Source of the DNA: JAWLGZ01 sp041690635
Lineage (GTDB): Bacteria > Pseudomonadota > Gammaproteobacteria > Thiohalomonadales > Thiohalomonadaceae
Assembly (NCBI GenBank): GCA_041690635.1
Contig: JAWLGZ010000003.1
Coordinates: 62,001 to 126,000, forward strand
Length of the DNA: 64,000 bases
Direction: 5' to 3'
Program-made: the position numbers and the translations under genes
Part shown: positions 7,405-16,306 of the stretch, piece by piece
Numbering within the stretch: position 1 is the first letter of the stretch
How the letters are laid out: every line of letters begins with the position of its first letter
Notes under the pieces: model-generated
What the model was told of the DNA's origin: nothing
The model's database searches: none
Seen by the model: the letters and a program-made list of their open reading frames with translations, nothing else

Positions 7405-8247
7405 TCACCGCAGCAGCAGCACCGGTACCATGGCATTGCGGATCATGCCGGTGGTGGTGCTGCCGACCAGGAAGCGGCGGATGACGGAGTGGCCGTAGGC
7501 CCCCATCATCACCATGTCGATGCCGTGCTCGCGGCGGTAGCCGCACAGGCTCGCCTCCACCTCGCCCTGCAACAGGGCGGTACTCACCTCGAACTCCGAC
7601 GCCTCCAGGGTGTGCCGGGCCCACTCCAGCTGGCCCCGGTTCTCGCGGGTATCGGGGGCGACCATCACCACGTGACAGGGCAGGCCGCGGAACAGCGGGC
7701 TGCCGGCGATCATGTCGACTCCCTTGCGGGTGGTGGCGCTGCCGTCGTAGGCGAGCAGCACGCTGGTCGGGGCGGTGAATTCGGGCGGCGAAATCAGGAT
7801 GGGGCGGCGCATGGTGCGCACCACGTTCTCCAGCCGACTGCCCACGTGGCTGCCGAGGTTCTCGTCGTGCTTGCCCATCACCAGCAGTCGGATCTCCTCC
7901 TCCAGCTCCACCAGGGTGTCGATCAGGCTGCCGTGACGCTGGCGGACGGCGGGATCGGGGACGCCGGCGGCCACCACCCGCTCCCGTGCCGCCTCAAGCA
8001 TCAGCCGGCCCTGCTCGAGCGCCAGCCGACCGCGCTTCTCATCCAGGGAGGCGAGCTCCTCCATCAGTGCCTCTCGGCTGCCGAGCCCGATGTTGCCGGT
8101 CAGGTTGGTCTCCGTCGGGTACTCCGACTTGTCCAGCACATGCAGGAGGAGCAGCGGCGCCGAAAGGCTCCGAGCGGCCCATGCGGCGCAGTCGCTGACG
8201 GCGGCGGAGACGGCGGTGCCATCGATACAGGCGATTACGTCTTTCAT
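7405..8247 (-). CDS. Tandem-domain universal stress protein
   Basis: 280 residues with two UspA folds in tandem (about 1-140 and 150-280). The second domain ends with MGAYGHSVIRRFLVGSTT, matching the ATP-binding G-x2-G-x9-G-S/T pattern of ATP-binding Usp proteins, and VPVLLLR at the C-terminus. It starts 15 bases after the SulP transporter stops and is very likely co-transcribed with it. Usp proteins modulate stress physiology and sometimes transporter activity; a regulatory link to the transporter is inference. Confidence 0.88.
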   Translation of the reverse strand: MKDVIACIDGTAVSAAVSDCAAWAARSLSAPLLLLHVLDKSEYPTETNLTGNIGLGSREALMEELASLDEKRGRLALEQGRLMLEAARERVVAAGVPDPAVRQRHGSLIDTLVELEEEIRLLVMGKHDENLGSHVGSRLENVVRTMRRPILISPPEFTAPTSVLLAYDGSATTRKGVDMIAGSPLFRGLPCHVVMVAPDTRENRGQLEWARHTLEASEFEVSTALLQGEVEASLCGYRREHGIDMVMMGAYGHSVIRRFLVGSTTTGMIRNAMVPVLLLR

Positions 8248-8262
8248 TTGTTTTTCGCTCCG

Positions 8263-9741
8263 TCAGTGGCTCATCAGCTTTTCGACCGCATCCGGCTTGT
8301 CGTGCACGGCGAAGCGGTCGACGATGGTGGCGCTGGCCTCATTGAGGCCGATGATCTCGACCTCGGTGCCCTCGCGGCGGAACTTGATCACCACCTTGTC
8401 CAGGGCGCTGACGGCCGTAATGTCCCAGAAGTGGGCCTGGGTGAGGTCGATCACCACCTTGTTGATCGCCTCCTTGAAGTCGAAGAACTCGACGAACTTG
8501 TCCGCCGAGGCGAAGAATACCTGACCCACGATGCGGTAGGTACGGCAGGTGCCGTCCTCGCTCACCTGTGACACCGCGTACTTGTACTGACCCACCTTGT
8601 TGGCGAAGAACATGGCCGCCAGCAGCACGCCGACGAAGACGCCGTAGGCGAGATTGTGGGTACCGACCACCACTGCGACGGTGGTGAGCATGACGATGCT
8701 GGTGCTCGGCGGATGCTTCTTCAGGTTGGCGATGGAGGCCCAGCTGAAGGTGCCGATGGAGACCATGATCATCACCGCCACCAGTGCCGCCATCGGGATC
8801 TGCGCCACCCAGTCGCTGAGGAATACGATCAACAGCAGCAGGAAGATGCCTGCCGACAGGGTGGAAAGCCGGGTGCGGCCGCCCGATTTCACGTTGATCA
8901 CCGACTGGCCGATCATGGCGCAGCCGGCCATGCCGCCCATCAGCCCCGAGGCGATGTTGGCGACGCCCTGGCCCTTGCACTCCCGGTTCTTGTCACTGGT
9001 GGTGTCGGTCAGGTCGTCGACGATGGTGGCCGTCATCAGCGACTCCAGCAGTCCCACCACCGCCAGCGACAGCGAATAGGGGAAGATGATGGCCAGGGTC
9101 TCGAAGGTGAGCGGCACCTCGGGCCAGAGGAACATCGGCAGGGTGTCCGGCAGCTCGCCCATGTCGCCGACGGTGCGGATGTCCAGCTCCAGCACCATGG
9201 CGATGGCGGTCAGCACCACGATGGTCACCAGCGGCGAGGGGATCGCCTTCGTCAAGTAGGGGAACAGGTAGATGATGGCCAGGCCGGCGGCGGTCATGGC
9301 GTAGACGTGCCAGGTGACGTTGGTCAACTCGGGCAGCTGCGCCAGGAAGATGAGGATGGCCAGCGCGTTGACGAAGCCGGTGACCACCGAGCGCGAGACG
9401 AAGCGCATCAGCGAACCTAGCTTCAGATAGCCCGCCCCGATCTGCAGCACGCCGGTCAGCAGGGTGGCGGCGAGCAGATATTCCAGCCCGTGCTCCTTGA
9501 CCAGCGTGATCATCAGCAGCGCCATCGCCCCGGTTGCGGCGGAGATCATGCCGGGCCGACCGCCCACGAATGCGATCACCACCGCGATGCAGAAGGAGGC
9601 GTAGAGCCCCACCTTGGGGTCCACCCCGGCGATGACCGAGAAGGCGATCGCCTCCGGGATCAGGGCCAGCGCGACGACGATGCCGGCGAGCAGGTCGCCG
9701 CGGATGTTGAGCAACCAGTTTTTTCTGAGTGTTTCAGTCAT
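8263..9741 (-). CDS. SulP/SLC26-family anion transporter with STAS domain
   Basis: 492 residues from the ATG beginning MTETLRKNWLLNIRGDLLAG; an in-frame start eight codons upstream is possible. The membrane part has the SulP signature (ALIPEAIAFSVIAGVDPKVG) and about a dozen hydrophobic segments, followed from about residue 390 by a cytoplasmic STAS domain (VVIDLTQAHFWDITAVSALD). Family substrates include sulfate, bicarbonate and dicarboxylates. In an autotroph a BicA-like bicarbonate uptake role is attractive but not shown by sequence. Forms a pair with the downstream Usp gene. Confidence 0.88.
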   Translation of the reverse strand: MTETLRKNWLLNIRGDLLAGIVVALALIPEAIAFSVIAGVDPKVGLYASFCIAVVIAFVGGRPGMISAATGAMALLMITLVKEHGLEYLLAATLLTGVLQIGAGYLKLGSLMRFVSRSVVTGFVNALAILIFLAQLPELTNVTWHVYAMTAAGLAIIYLFPYLTKAIPSPLVTIVVLTAIAMVLELDIRTVGDMGELPDTLPMFLWPEVPLTFETLAIIFPYSLSLAVVGLLESLMTATIVDDLTDTTSDKNRECKGQGVANIASGLMGGMAGCAMIGQSVINVKSGGRTRLSTLSAGIFLLLLIVFLSDWVAQIPMAALVAVMIMVSIGTFSWASIANLKKHPPSTSIVMLTTVAVVVGTHNLAYGVFVGVLLAAMFFANKVGQYKYAVSQVSEDGTCRTYRIVGQVFFASADKFVEFFDFKEAINKVVIDLTQAHFWDITAVSALDKVVIKFRREGTEVEIIGLNEASATIVDRFAVHDKPDAVEKLMSH

Positions 9742-10062
9742 GAATAGCGGTTCCAGGAAAAACAAATATCTACCACCGGACGGGTGAAAGACCGGTGACG
9801 GACTTTAAACGCGGGGGTGCAATCGGGATCCGGGCGTCGATACGCCGGGGGAGACGAGCGGAATGCTATGGCGGAACGGCCAGGGGGCGGGAGAGGGACA
9901 TAAATAAGCTGCGGCTAATACACAGGGCCGCGCACTTTACCACACCCTGCATACGGGGCATAGCGCCCCTCGCGAGAAGTGCCGAGTACGGGGTCTGGCC
10001 TACGCTCGTACATAAGGTTCGGTGCTGGCACCAGCGATTCATCTCGGACAGGGAAGTGTGCA
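9742..10062. other. Intergenic region, no gene recognised
   Basis: About 320 bases between the divergent SulP gene and a small plus-strand gene. Short open frames exist on both strands but none resembles a protein family. It should hold two promoters; no convincing -35/-10 pair or RNA structure was identified by eye. Confidence 0.5.
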
Positions 10063-10281
10063 ATGGCGAAATACGGAACCGCCGTGTACGACCGACTGCC
10101 GCTCTGGCAGCGGCTGTTGCTCACCATCATCGGAATGGTGGCGGCCAGCTTTGTGATCGGCTTGCTGTGGGAGTCCGTACTCGGATTTCCGATTCCCAGC
10201 TACGTTTCGGGCATTGTCGGGGGGCTGACCGCCCTGCCGATATGGGAGGCCCTGAAGCGTGTGCGGCCCAAGGGGCCGTGA
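10063..10281 (+). CDS. Small membrane protein of unknown function
   Basis: 72 residues from the ATG at 10063 (MAKYGTAVYDRLPLWQ). Two hydrophobic segments, about residues 16-36 and 42-58, end in a basic tail KRVRPKGP, so the protein is probably an inner-membrane hairpin. The ribosome binding site is weak, which lowers confidence. The open frame extends upstream, but that part is not protein-like. No family recognised. Confidence 0.5.
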   Translation: MAKYGTAVYDRLPLWQRLLLTIIGMVAASFVIGLLWESVLGFPIPSYVSGIVGGLTALPIWEALKRVRPKGP

Positions 10282-10452
10282 TATCCGGAAATCCCCCTAC
10301 ACCCCGATTGACCCCTCGCCCCGGCTTCCTTGACTCAGGCCAGACTGGGCCGGCTCATGATCACCGCACTTCATCAGACACTAGACTGTCATCGGGTCGG
10401 TCGGATTAGCAACCCCCTGACCGTCGATCGGGTCAGTGGTGAGGAGGTGGCA

Positions 10453-10899
10453 ATGGATTCCCACTACACACGTCTGCTGCTGGTGCTGGCGGTCAATGTG
10501 TTCGTCATGTTCATCATGACCTACGCCATGGTCTGGGACCTTGCGCACGTCTACGCCAACGTCAACGGGGTCTACATGGCGCTAATGATGACCGCACCCA
10601 TGGGCATGCTGATGCTGGCAGTGATGCACCGGATGTTTCACAACACGAAGATCAACTTCACCTTGTACGCCGCGTTCACGGCCCTGTTCATCATCACCTT
10701 CGCATTGATTCGATCCCAGACGCCCGTCGGAGACGACCAGTTTCTCCGCTCCATGATCCCGCACCACTCAGGCGCAATCCTGATGTGCGAAAGGGCATCC
10801 CTCACCGATCCCGAGATCACTCAACTGTGCGAAGAGATCGTTCGCTCGCAACAGGAAGAGATCGCACAGATGGAAGCGATCGTTACGCGACGCCGATAA
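10453..10899 (+). CDS. DUF305 membrane-anchored protein
   Basis: 148 residues from the ATG at 10453, preceded by a strong GAGGAGG ribosome binding site. Three N-terminal hydrophobic segments (roughly 8-30, 36-56, 65-85) precede a DUF305 domain with FLRSMIPHHSGAILMCERA and a helical EEIVRSQQEEIAQMEAI segment. DUF305 proteins are ferritin-like helical bundles often found with metal-resistance genes; the paired histidines suggest metal binding. No metal efflux gene is adjacent. Confidence 0.8.
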   Translation: MDSHYTRLLLVLAVNVFVMFIMTYAMVWDLAHVYANVNGVYMALMMTAPMGMLMLAVMHRMFHNTKINFTLYAAFTALFIITFALIRSQTPVGDDQFLRSMIPHHSGAILMCERASLTDPEITQLCEEIVRSQQEEIAQMEAIVTRRR

Positions 10900-10985
10900 T
10901 CGGCAGGTGGGCTGCGCGCCGTCTTCCGCCGTCTTCCTTGGGCAGAACCAGCTGGTGAGTCGGAGGAAATCGGATTGGCGTATGG

Positions 10986-11210
10986 CTAATCCGGATCCGG
11001 TTTTTGAAAGTGCGCACGTGTACAGGAGAGACAACCGAAGTAGTAGAAGCCCGCTCCCATACCGAGCAGGAGGAGCGGTATGGTAAAAGCCGGGGAGGAA
11101 TTGGAGGGGGCGGTTTCGCCGTAGACCAGAATCGCCGCGGTGATGAGCAACCACGCGCCGAAGCATTTGCAGCCGACCCCCGTCCTGTTCATCTGAACCG
11201 ACATGGGCAT
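10986..11210 (-). CDS. Small membrane protein of unknown function
   Basis: 74 residues starting MPMSVQMNRTGVG, chosen because GGGAAGGGAG sits just upstream of the ATG at 11210; the longer frame to 11372 lacks such a site. Two transmembrane segments (about 17-30 and 41-58) and four cysteines, including CKC and CLSC. It is convergent with the DUF305 gene. No family recognised. Confidence 0.55.
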   Translation of the reverse strand: MPMSVQMNRTGVGCKCFGAWLLITAAILVYGETAPSNSSPAFTIPLLLLGMGAGFYYFGCLSCTRAHFQKPDPD

Positions 11211-11361
11211 ATCTCCCTTCCCTGGTGGACAAAGAAAAGGTAGCAGCAATTCAGGAGTGAATCGGTGGGTTTCCAAGGCAACTTTCAACCACCGGGCGCG
11301 GTCGCTCACAGGTGGCTTTCCACAGCTTTGGCGCGATGGGAATGACGCCCCATCGAGGTTC

Positions 11362-11712
11362 TTATCCGTCACACGCTTGGGCGCAGGTGATGCAGAGGGT
11401 CGCCGCAGGATCCAGTTCCAGGCGGCGGGGGTTGATCACTTCACCGCACTCGAGGCATTTGCCGTAGCTGCCGTCCTCGCAACGACGTAAGGCCGCATCG
11501 ATACGCCGCAACGCCAGTCCCGCACGCCGCTGGACGTCCTGTGCCATCGCCTGCTGCTGCATGGCATCCATGCGCGACAGCCGGCCGGTGCGGGACTGGT
11601 CCAGTTCCACAGCAGCCGAGGACGCATTTCGTTCCTCCTGCAGCGACAGAATCTCCTCTCGCAGTCGCAGGAGGCGGGACTCAAACTGTCTGACGTCGAT
11701 GTTTTCGGACAT
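11362..11712 (-). CDS. DksA/TraR-family zinc-finger protein
   Basis: 116 residues from the ATG at 11712. A helical N-terminal part (about 8-75) leads to a C4 zinc finger, CLECGEVINPRRLEL then CITC, the DksA/TraR C-terminal signature. Family members bind the RNA polymerase secondary channel and alter promoter kinetics. It is shorter than DksA proper (about 150 residues), so it is a paralogue of the short TraR/YbiI-like kind. It lies 55 bases downstream of the polytopic membrane protein gene and may be in the same transcript. Confidence 0.85.
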   Translation of the reverse strand: MSENIDVRQFESRLLRLREEILSLQEERNASSAAVELDQSRTGRLSRMDAMQQQAMAQDVQRRAGLALRRIDAALRRCEDGSYGKCLECGEVINPRRLELDPAATLCITCAQACDG

Positions 11713-11767
11713 GGCGAACGGGGCTGCACGTCGGGCTCTTCCCTGCGAGCGAGTTTTCGAGACGGGG

Positions 11768-13060
11768 CTAACCGGGCGAGACCTCAGCGGACATTGTAAC
11801 GCGGCGGAAAAGCCGCAGGGCGCCGAACAGGTTCCAGGCGAGGAACAGCATCGCCACTGCCAGTGCCAGCCCCGCCGTGCGTGAGAGTGCAGGGATGAGC
11901 AGTGCGGCGATGCAGAGCGCCACGGCCAGGACATAAGTCCGGAACTGCCAGCGCTGCCGCTTCTCCGGGATGATCTGGCGCATGTTGGGTACCCGTCCCT
12001 GCCAGCGCCCCGCGCCCTGCAGGCGGTTGTTGAGATGCAGCCAGACGAGGAACGGGAGAATCTTGTAGAGCATGCCGCTGATCGCCCCCATGGTGAAACC
12101 CAACAGAAACAGCATCCCCGCCAATACCCGCACCGAATCACCGGGCATGAAATAACCGACGCCCCACAACGCGACCGCCCCCAGCAGCCCCCCCATCGAC
12201 AACCGCCAGTAGTCCACCGTCACGTCGGGTAGCCGCCGCCGGCGCTGCTGTTGCAGGCGCAACGTGGCGAGGCCGAAGGCACCCAGTCCCGCCATCAGCA
12301 CCCCCTCCCCCAGCGCGGTCAGCGGCGGCAGTGGGGCCACCTCACCGATCACCCGCAGCACCAGCGCCCCGAACAGCACCGGCGCGAGCAGGCGGGTCAT
12401 CAGGCGGGGATAGTCCGGGGTGATCTGGAACATCGGCACCACCTGGTAGGCGACGCCGATGATGAGCAGCGCAATCCAGCCGGTGAAGCCCCATGCGATG
12501 TGGGTGGCGGTGAACTGTCGGTGGATTTCCATTGCCGCCACCGCATGCCCCGCGGCGAGGTCGAGGCCAAAGGTGATGGTCACCGCCAACGCAAGGACCG
12601 CAAGCAGCATGGCACGCACGGTGGCATGGGCGGAACGGGCACGGAGCAGGCAGTAGAGGGCGACACCGACGAACAGAATAATTGCGAATGCCAGCAGCCC
12701 GAGGGCAACAAACAGCAACACGCGGTCGCCCGTGAGCAGACCGCCGGCAAGGCAGAGCGTACCCAGCGTGAGCGGTAGGTGGATGGCGAGGCTGGTCAGG
12801 TTGGGACGTGGCACCGGCGAGCCCGCCAGCACCGGCAGGATCTGCTGCACCGCACCGAACATCACCATCGCCGCAAACCCGAGAGTGAGCAGATGCGTGA
12901 CGGCGAGGAACGGGGGCGTCCAGCGGGAAGCGGTCAGCTCGGCGCCCGAGGCCGCGAGCAGCAGCCCGGCAACCGCCGCGAACAGCGGCGCGGTGAGCAT
13001 GAAACGGGCGGGAGCCGCCAGCGGCGGCGTCTGGGCGAGAGAGAGGCCGGTGTAGTTCAT
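11768..13060 (-). CDS. Polytopic membrane protein with histidine-bearing helices, NnrS or heme-copper-oxidase-like
   Basis: 430 residues with about 12 hydrophobic helices. Histidines sit within or at helix ends: FLAVTHLLTLGFAAMVMFGA, TATHIAWGFTGW and LPFLVWLHLNNR, a pattern recalling NnrS-type and oxidase subunit I-like proteins that bind heme or copper. Assignment to a named family is uncertain. Its neighbours (DUF2249, hemerythrin, DksA-like) are common around nitric oxide and denitrification genes, so a role in nitrosative stress is inferred. Start at 13060 is favoured because the upstream extension overlaps a repeat. Confidence 0.6.
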   Translation of the reverse strand: MNYTGLSLAQTPPLAAPARFMLTAPLFAAVAGLLLAASGAELTASRWTPPFLAVTHLLTLGFAAMVMFGAVQQILPVLAGSPVPRPNLTSLAIHLPLTLGTLCLAGGLLTGDRVLLFVALGLLAFAIILFVGVALYCLLRARSAHATVRAMLLAVLALAVTITFGLDLAAGHAVAAMEIHRQFTATHIAWGFTGWIALLIIGVAYQVVPMFQITPDYPRLMTRLLAPVLFGALVLRVIGEVAPLPPLTALGEGVLMAGLGAFGLATLRLQQQRRRRLPDVTVDYWRLSMGGLLGAVALWGVGYFMPGDSVRVLAGMLFLLGFTMGAISGMLYKILPFLVWLHLNNRLQGAGRWQGRVPNMRQIIPEKRQRWQFRTYVLAVALCIAALLIPALSRTAGLALAVAMLFLAWNLFGALRLFRRVTMSAEVSPG

Positions 13061-13077
13061 CCTAAAAACCGCAGTCA

Positions 13078-13201
13078 CTCTCGCAAAGACACCAAGCACG
13101 CCAAGAAAAAAAACAAGTTGTTGTACCCATCAACGGCTCCACCTTCCGGGTGGAACCACAACGACTGCATTGTTTCTGTTTTCTCTGCGTCTTGGCGAGA
13201 G
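13078..13201. repeat. CTTGGCG-type inverted repeat related to the CGCAGAGG family
   Basis: Left arm CTCTCGCAAAGACACCAAGC and GCCAAG, right arm TCTCTGCGTCTTGGCGAGAG, with about 75 bases between. The arms encode KDTKHAKK-like junk, as this class of repeat does in other genomes. It occupies the gap upstream of the polytopic membrane protein gene. Confidence 0.6.
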
Positions 13202-13267
13202 TCCAACTGCCGTTTTCAGGTTCATTGTGCGGATGACTTCGCTGGTTGGGAGAGGCGGGAGGGACCG

Positions 13268-13555
13268 TTACCCATGGCGTTCAGCCGCGTCGAAGGCGCT
13301 ACGTGCACCCACCGCCGCCTCGGCGTCGCCGCTACGCCAGATGAACACCTCCACCGCCTCGCCGCCGCGGCTGCGGGTCAACGAGTCGAAACCACGCTGG
13401 GTGAGGTTGTCGTAAAGCAGGCAGGGGTGGCGGCGGTGACGCATACGCAGCCAGGTTCCGGGGTCGAGCGCCTCGGCAGCCTCCATAACCAGGACGAGCG
13501 GCTCCGGCGGCTCCATCTCACTGACATCGAGGAGCTGTTCAGTCACCACCATCAT
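13268..13555 (-). CDS. DUF2249 domain protein
   Basis: About 95 residues, starting at the ATG at 13555; a GTG three codons upstream is possible. The DUF2249 core is visible: LLDVSEMEPPEPLVLVMEAA, then RMRHRRHPCLLYDNL. This small fold resembles TusA-like proteins and is common beside hemerythrins and NO-related genes. The gene overlaps the end of the hemerythrin gene by 17 bases, so the two are translationally coupled. Confidence 0.8.
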   Translation of the reverse strand: MMVVTEQLLDVSEMEPPEPLVLVMEAAEALDPGTWLRMRHRRHPCLLYDNLTQRGFDSLTRSRGGEAVEVFIWRSGDAEAAVGARSAFDAAERHG

Positions 13556-13988
13556 TGACTGCACGCATCCGTTCCAACACCTCGTCTCCGCGGGGGGCGA
13601 GCATCCGCTCGCTCATCGGGTAGAGGATCTGCTCCTCCTTGGCGTTGTGCTGCTGCATCAGAATCAGCAACGTCTCCGCCTCGCCGAGAAACCCCTCCGT
13701 ATCGCGCCGCTCGATTGCCTCACCCATCGCCGCGAACAGGTCGCGCATCTGTCCGTGCTCCATGCGCATCACCTGGGTCGGCCCCATGGTGCTGCCGCTG
13801 GCCTCCTCGAACTCCGGAAACAGCACCTCCTCCTCCATGGTGAAGTGGTGCTCTATTGCGCGGTAAAAGGCATCGAAGGCGAGTCGGGCCGAATCCCAGT
13901 CCCCATCCGCAGACAACCGCTCGGCGGCAACAAACAGCTCATCGCAGTGCCGATGGTCGCCGGTCATGAATTGCTGAATGCTCTGCAT
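13539..13988 (-). CDS. Hemerythrin HHE-domain protein
   Basis: 149 residues from the ATG at 13988, preceded by an AAGGAG site seven bases away. The four-helix di-iron site is visible as HRHCDE, HHFTMEEEVLFPEFE, HGQMRDLF and HNAKEEQILYP, providing His and Glu ligands. Such proteins bind O2 or NO or repair Fe-S damage under nitrosative stress. Coupled to the DUF2249 gene. Confidence 0.92.
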   Translation of the reverse strand: MQSIQQFMTGDHRHCDELFVAAERLSADGDWDSARLAFDAFYRAIEHHFTMEEEVLFPEFEEASGSTMGPTQVMRMEHGQMRDLFAAMGEAIERRDTEGFLGEAETLLILMQQHNAKEEQILYPMSERMLAPRGDEVLERMRAVNDGGD

Positions 13989-14055
13989 CACCGGTTCTCC
14001 TTGGGAAGAGGGCGGAAAGCATGCCCAAGCCGGCGGCACCGGGCCTTGATGAAGG

Positions 14056-14970
14056 TCAATGGGAGACTCCGAGCAGATCGCGCCAGCCGGTTCCCGCCAC
14101 CCGGTCCACATACCTGGCGCGGTAGAGCAGCCGTTTCTGACCGGGCAGGTCGCGAAAACCGGTCCGGTCGTGCAGCACATTGTTCGCCACCAGCCCCATT
14201 CCGGGTTCCAGCCGCAACCGATGAAGGTACGGCAGGTCGGAATCGAGCAGCTGTTCGAGCCGCGCGACCGCCGCCTGAACCGCGCCGTCGGGGCGCCACT
14301 CGATATTGCGCTTGCGCGCGGTGTAGCGCATCTGCAGGTTGCCTTCGGCATCCAGCCAGAACACCGGGCCGGTCACCGCACCGCGAGCCCCGCCTTCGTA
14401 ATCGGTGCCGGGGGGAATGGTCATCACGTCCGGCTCCATCAGGGTCTGCACCAGCTCCGGGGCCTCGTCGCGCAGCAGGATGTAGAGGATCTCCGGGTCG
14501 AACAGGCCGTTCTCACCCCCTTCCCCGGCACTTTGTACGCAGTGCAGCAACAGCCCGCGGATACGGCGCTCGGGGGGGTTGTAGTAGCCATCCGTGTGCC
14601 AGCGGATGGGACGGTCGGTATAGGGGATGTAGCGGGGGTGCTCCCCCTGCGGGTTGACGGTCAGCGAGGTGATGCCGTCCTCGTCGGAGAGATAGTTGTC
14701 GTCCAGCCGCTCCAGGCCGCACCGACGGCCGAGCCGGCGGGGGATGCCCTTGTCGGCCTCCTCGCCGGTGGCACCGGCATAGATGACCATGTTGGCCCGC
14801 AGCAGGCAATCGTGCAGTGCACCGAATTCGGCATCCGACAGGTTGCGCGGATCGCCGACCTCGACCACCAGATCGGCGGTCGCCGGCGCCCGGGCCAGCT
14901 TGACCTCACGCCAGCGGCGATAGGCGGTATCGTTATCCAGATCGAAGGGGCTGGCGGCGGCAGGCGTCAT
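14056..14970 (-). CDS. TauD/TfdA-family Fe(II)/2-oxoglutarate dioxygenase
   Basis: 304 residues from the ATG at 14970 (longer start at 15039 possible). The facial triad is visible: RWHTDGYYN supplies His and Asp, and VANNVLHDRTGF supplies the distal His; an arginine for 2-oxoglutarate follows in the RYVDR region. Substrate unknown; members act on taurine, herbicides, carnitine precursors and others. It lies upstream of hemerythrin and DUF2249 in the same orientation with a 67-base gap, so co-transcription is plausible but not proved. Confidence 0.82.
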   Translation of the reverse strand: MTPAAASPFDLDNDTAYRRWREVKLARAPATADLVVEVGDPRNLSDAEFGALHDCLLRANMVIYAGATGEEADKGIPRRLGRRCGLERLDDNYLSDEDGITSLTVNPQGEHPRYIPYTDRPIRWHTDGYYNPPERRIRGLLLHCVQSAGEGGENGLFDPEILYILLRDEAPELVQTLMEPDVMTIPPGTDYEGGARGAVTGPVFWLDAEGNLQMRYTARKRNIEWRPDGAVQAAVARLEQLLDSDLPYLHRLRLEPGMGLVANNVLHDRTGFRDLPGQKRLLYRARYVDRVAGTGWRDLLGVSH

Positions 14971-15099
14971 CGGCGTATCCGGTTCGGGGGCGAGAATTAT
15001 ATACCCCCCCGGACGACCCGCCGCTTTGATGGACATCATGGGAGCGGCGCCCGCGCCGCGATAGGTCTTATCGCGCCGGGACGTGCCCCCACAGAGCGG

Positions 15100-15720
15100 T
15101 TACTGCCAGCGGAACTGCTGAAGCTGCTGGCGCTGCTCCTCGGTGAGCTGTTCATGGATCCGGTTGCGCGACTCGATCATCGCCGTGATGCCCTGGCGCT
15201 GCGCCTCGAAGATGCGGTCATAGACCTCGCCGATCGCCTTGGCGTCCCACTCCTGCTGCGAATAGAGCTGCTGGAGCCGGCCCGACTCCTCCATCATCTG
15301 GTTCATCAACTGCATGTGGGTCTGCTGCTGCTCCCGCATGATGTTGTCGATGGCCTGGCGCTGCTCCTCGCTCAGGTTGAGCGACCACAGGGGGCCCATC
15401 ATCATGCCGGGGCCCATGCCGTAACCCGGTCCCATGCCCTGGCCACCCGGCCCCATGCCGTAGCCCGGTCCCATGCCCTGGCCGGGCGCCATGCCGTAAC
15501 CCGGCCCGGGTCCCATGCCGAAGCCGCGACCCATCATCCCGTGATCCGGTCCGTACCCCGGCCCCATGCCCGGACCACCACCCCAGCCCTGCACCGGCAG
15601 GGTATTGGGGCCGGCGCCATACGCGGGAATCGCTTGCGGTGCGCGCTCCTGGCCGGAGGCCGGCAGTGCCGTCGCGGCCAGCATGAAGGCGGGAATCATC
15701 CAACGTGTTACGTTCTTCAT
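15100..15720 (-). CDS. Periplasmic Spy/CpxP-like protein with Gly-Met-Pro repeats
   Basis: 206 residues. A Sec signal peptide (MKNVTRWMIPAFMLAATALP, ending ASG) precedes a low-complexity Met/Gly/Pro/Tyr region (about 45-105) made of repeats of GYGMGPG and GQGMGPG. The C-terminal half is helical and has two LTxxQ-type motifs, LSEEQ and LTEEQ, typical of the Spy/CpxP fold. Spy is an ATP-independent periplasmic chaperone; the Met-rich repeats may bind copper (inference). It is followed by the TauD-like gene and preceded by DUF302. Confidence 0.8.
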   Translation of the reverse strand: MKNVTRWMIPAFMLAATALPASGQERAPQAIPAYGAGPNTLPVQGWGGGPGMGPGYGPDHGMMGRGFGMGPGPGYGMAPGQGMGPGYGMGPGGQGMGPGYGMGPGMMMGPLWSLNLSEEQRQAIDNIMREQQQTHMQLMNQMMEESGRLQQLYSQQEWDAKAIGEVYDRIFEAQRQGITAMIESRNRIHEQLTEEQRQQLQQFRWQ

Positions 15721-15779
15721 ATCGCTTCTCCTTCCGTCATGATGCGGCAGGACCGGTCGCTACCGGTCCCTCCGGGTTC

Positions 15780-16166
15780 TCAAGACGCCAGCGCATCCCT
15801 GACCCGCTCCAGGCGGGTGCGCACCTCGTTCCCGAGCGATGCGAGCGCGGGATTGTCGACCAGTCCGAGTACGGTCACCGGGTCCATGAACCCGACGGTG
15901 ATCCCCTCATCACCCTCACGCACCACCACGTTGCACGGCAGCAGCAGGCCGATGTCCGGTTCGGCGGTGATGGCCTGGTGCGCCAGCGGCGGGTTGCAGG
16001 CGCCGAGAATCCGGTAGGGTCGACCCTCGACCCCCAGTTTCGCCTTCAGGGTGGCCTGCACGTCGATATCGGCCAGCACCCCGAAACCCTCCTTTTTCAG
16101 CTCCTCCGTGACCCGCTCGACCACACCGTCGAACGCCCCGTCGACCTGAACGAAAAACCCATACAT
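15780..16166 (-). CDS. DUF302 protein
   Basis: 128 residues with the DUF302 pattern: EELKKEGFGVLADIDVQATL, LGACNPPLAHQAI, and LPCNVVVRE. The family is small, alpha/beta, and frequent in sulfur oxidisers and heterotrophs; function unknown. The conserved CNP and PCN cysteines are present. Read in the same direction as the Spy-like gene, 59 bases apart. Confidence 0.88.
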   Translation of the reverse strand: MYGFFVQVDGAFDGVVERVTEELKKEGFGVLADIDVQATLKAKLGVEGRPYRILGACNPPLAHQAITAEPDIGLLLPCNVVVREGDEGITVGFMDPVTVLGLVDNPALASLGNEVRTRLERVRDALAS

Positions 16167-16306
16167 ATGGTTAACTCCTGCAAATGTCGGTTGTTGTTAT
16201 TGCTTAGCCGGAAAAGTAAAGCCTAGCCGCCCCCGCCGCCCGCTGCCAATCGGATGGGGCGGGTGCCGGGAAGGGTACCACCCCACCGCGCCACCGGGGA
16301 GCGGCT

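Noticed and set aside
11713..12141. Long N-terminal extension of the DksA-like protein
   Set aside because: The extension is an out-of-frame shadow of the polytopic membrane protein gene; the ATG at 11712 fits the family length.
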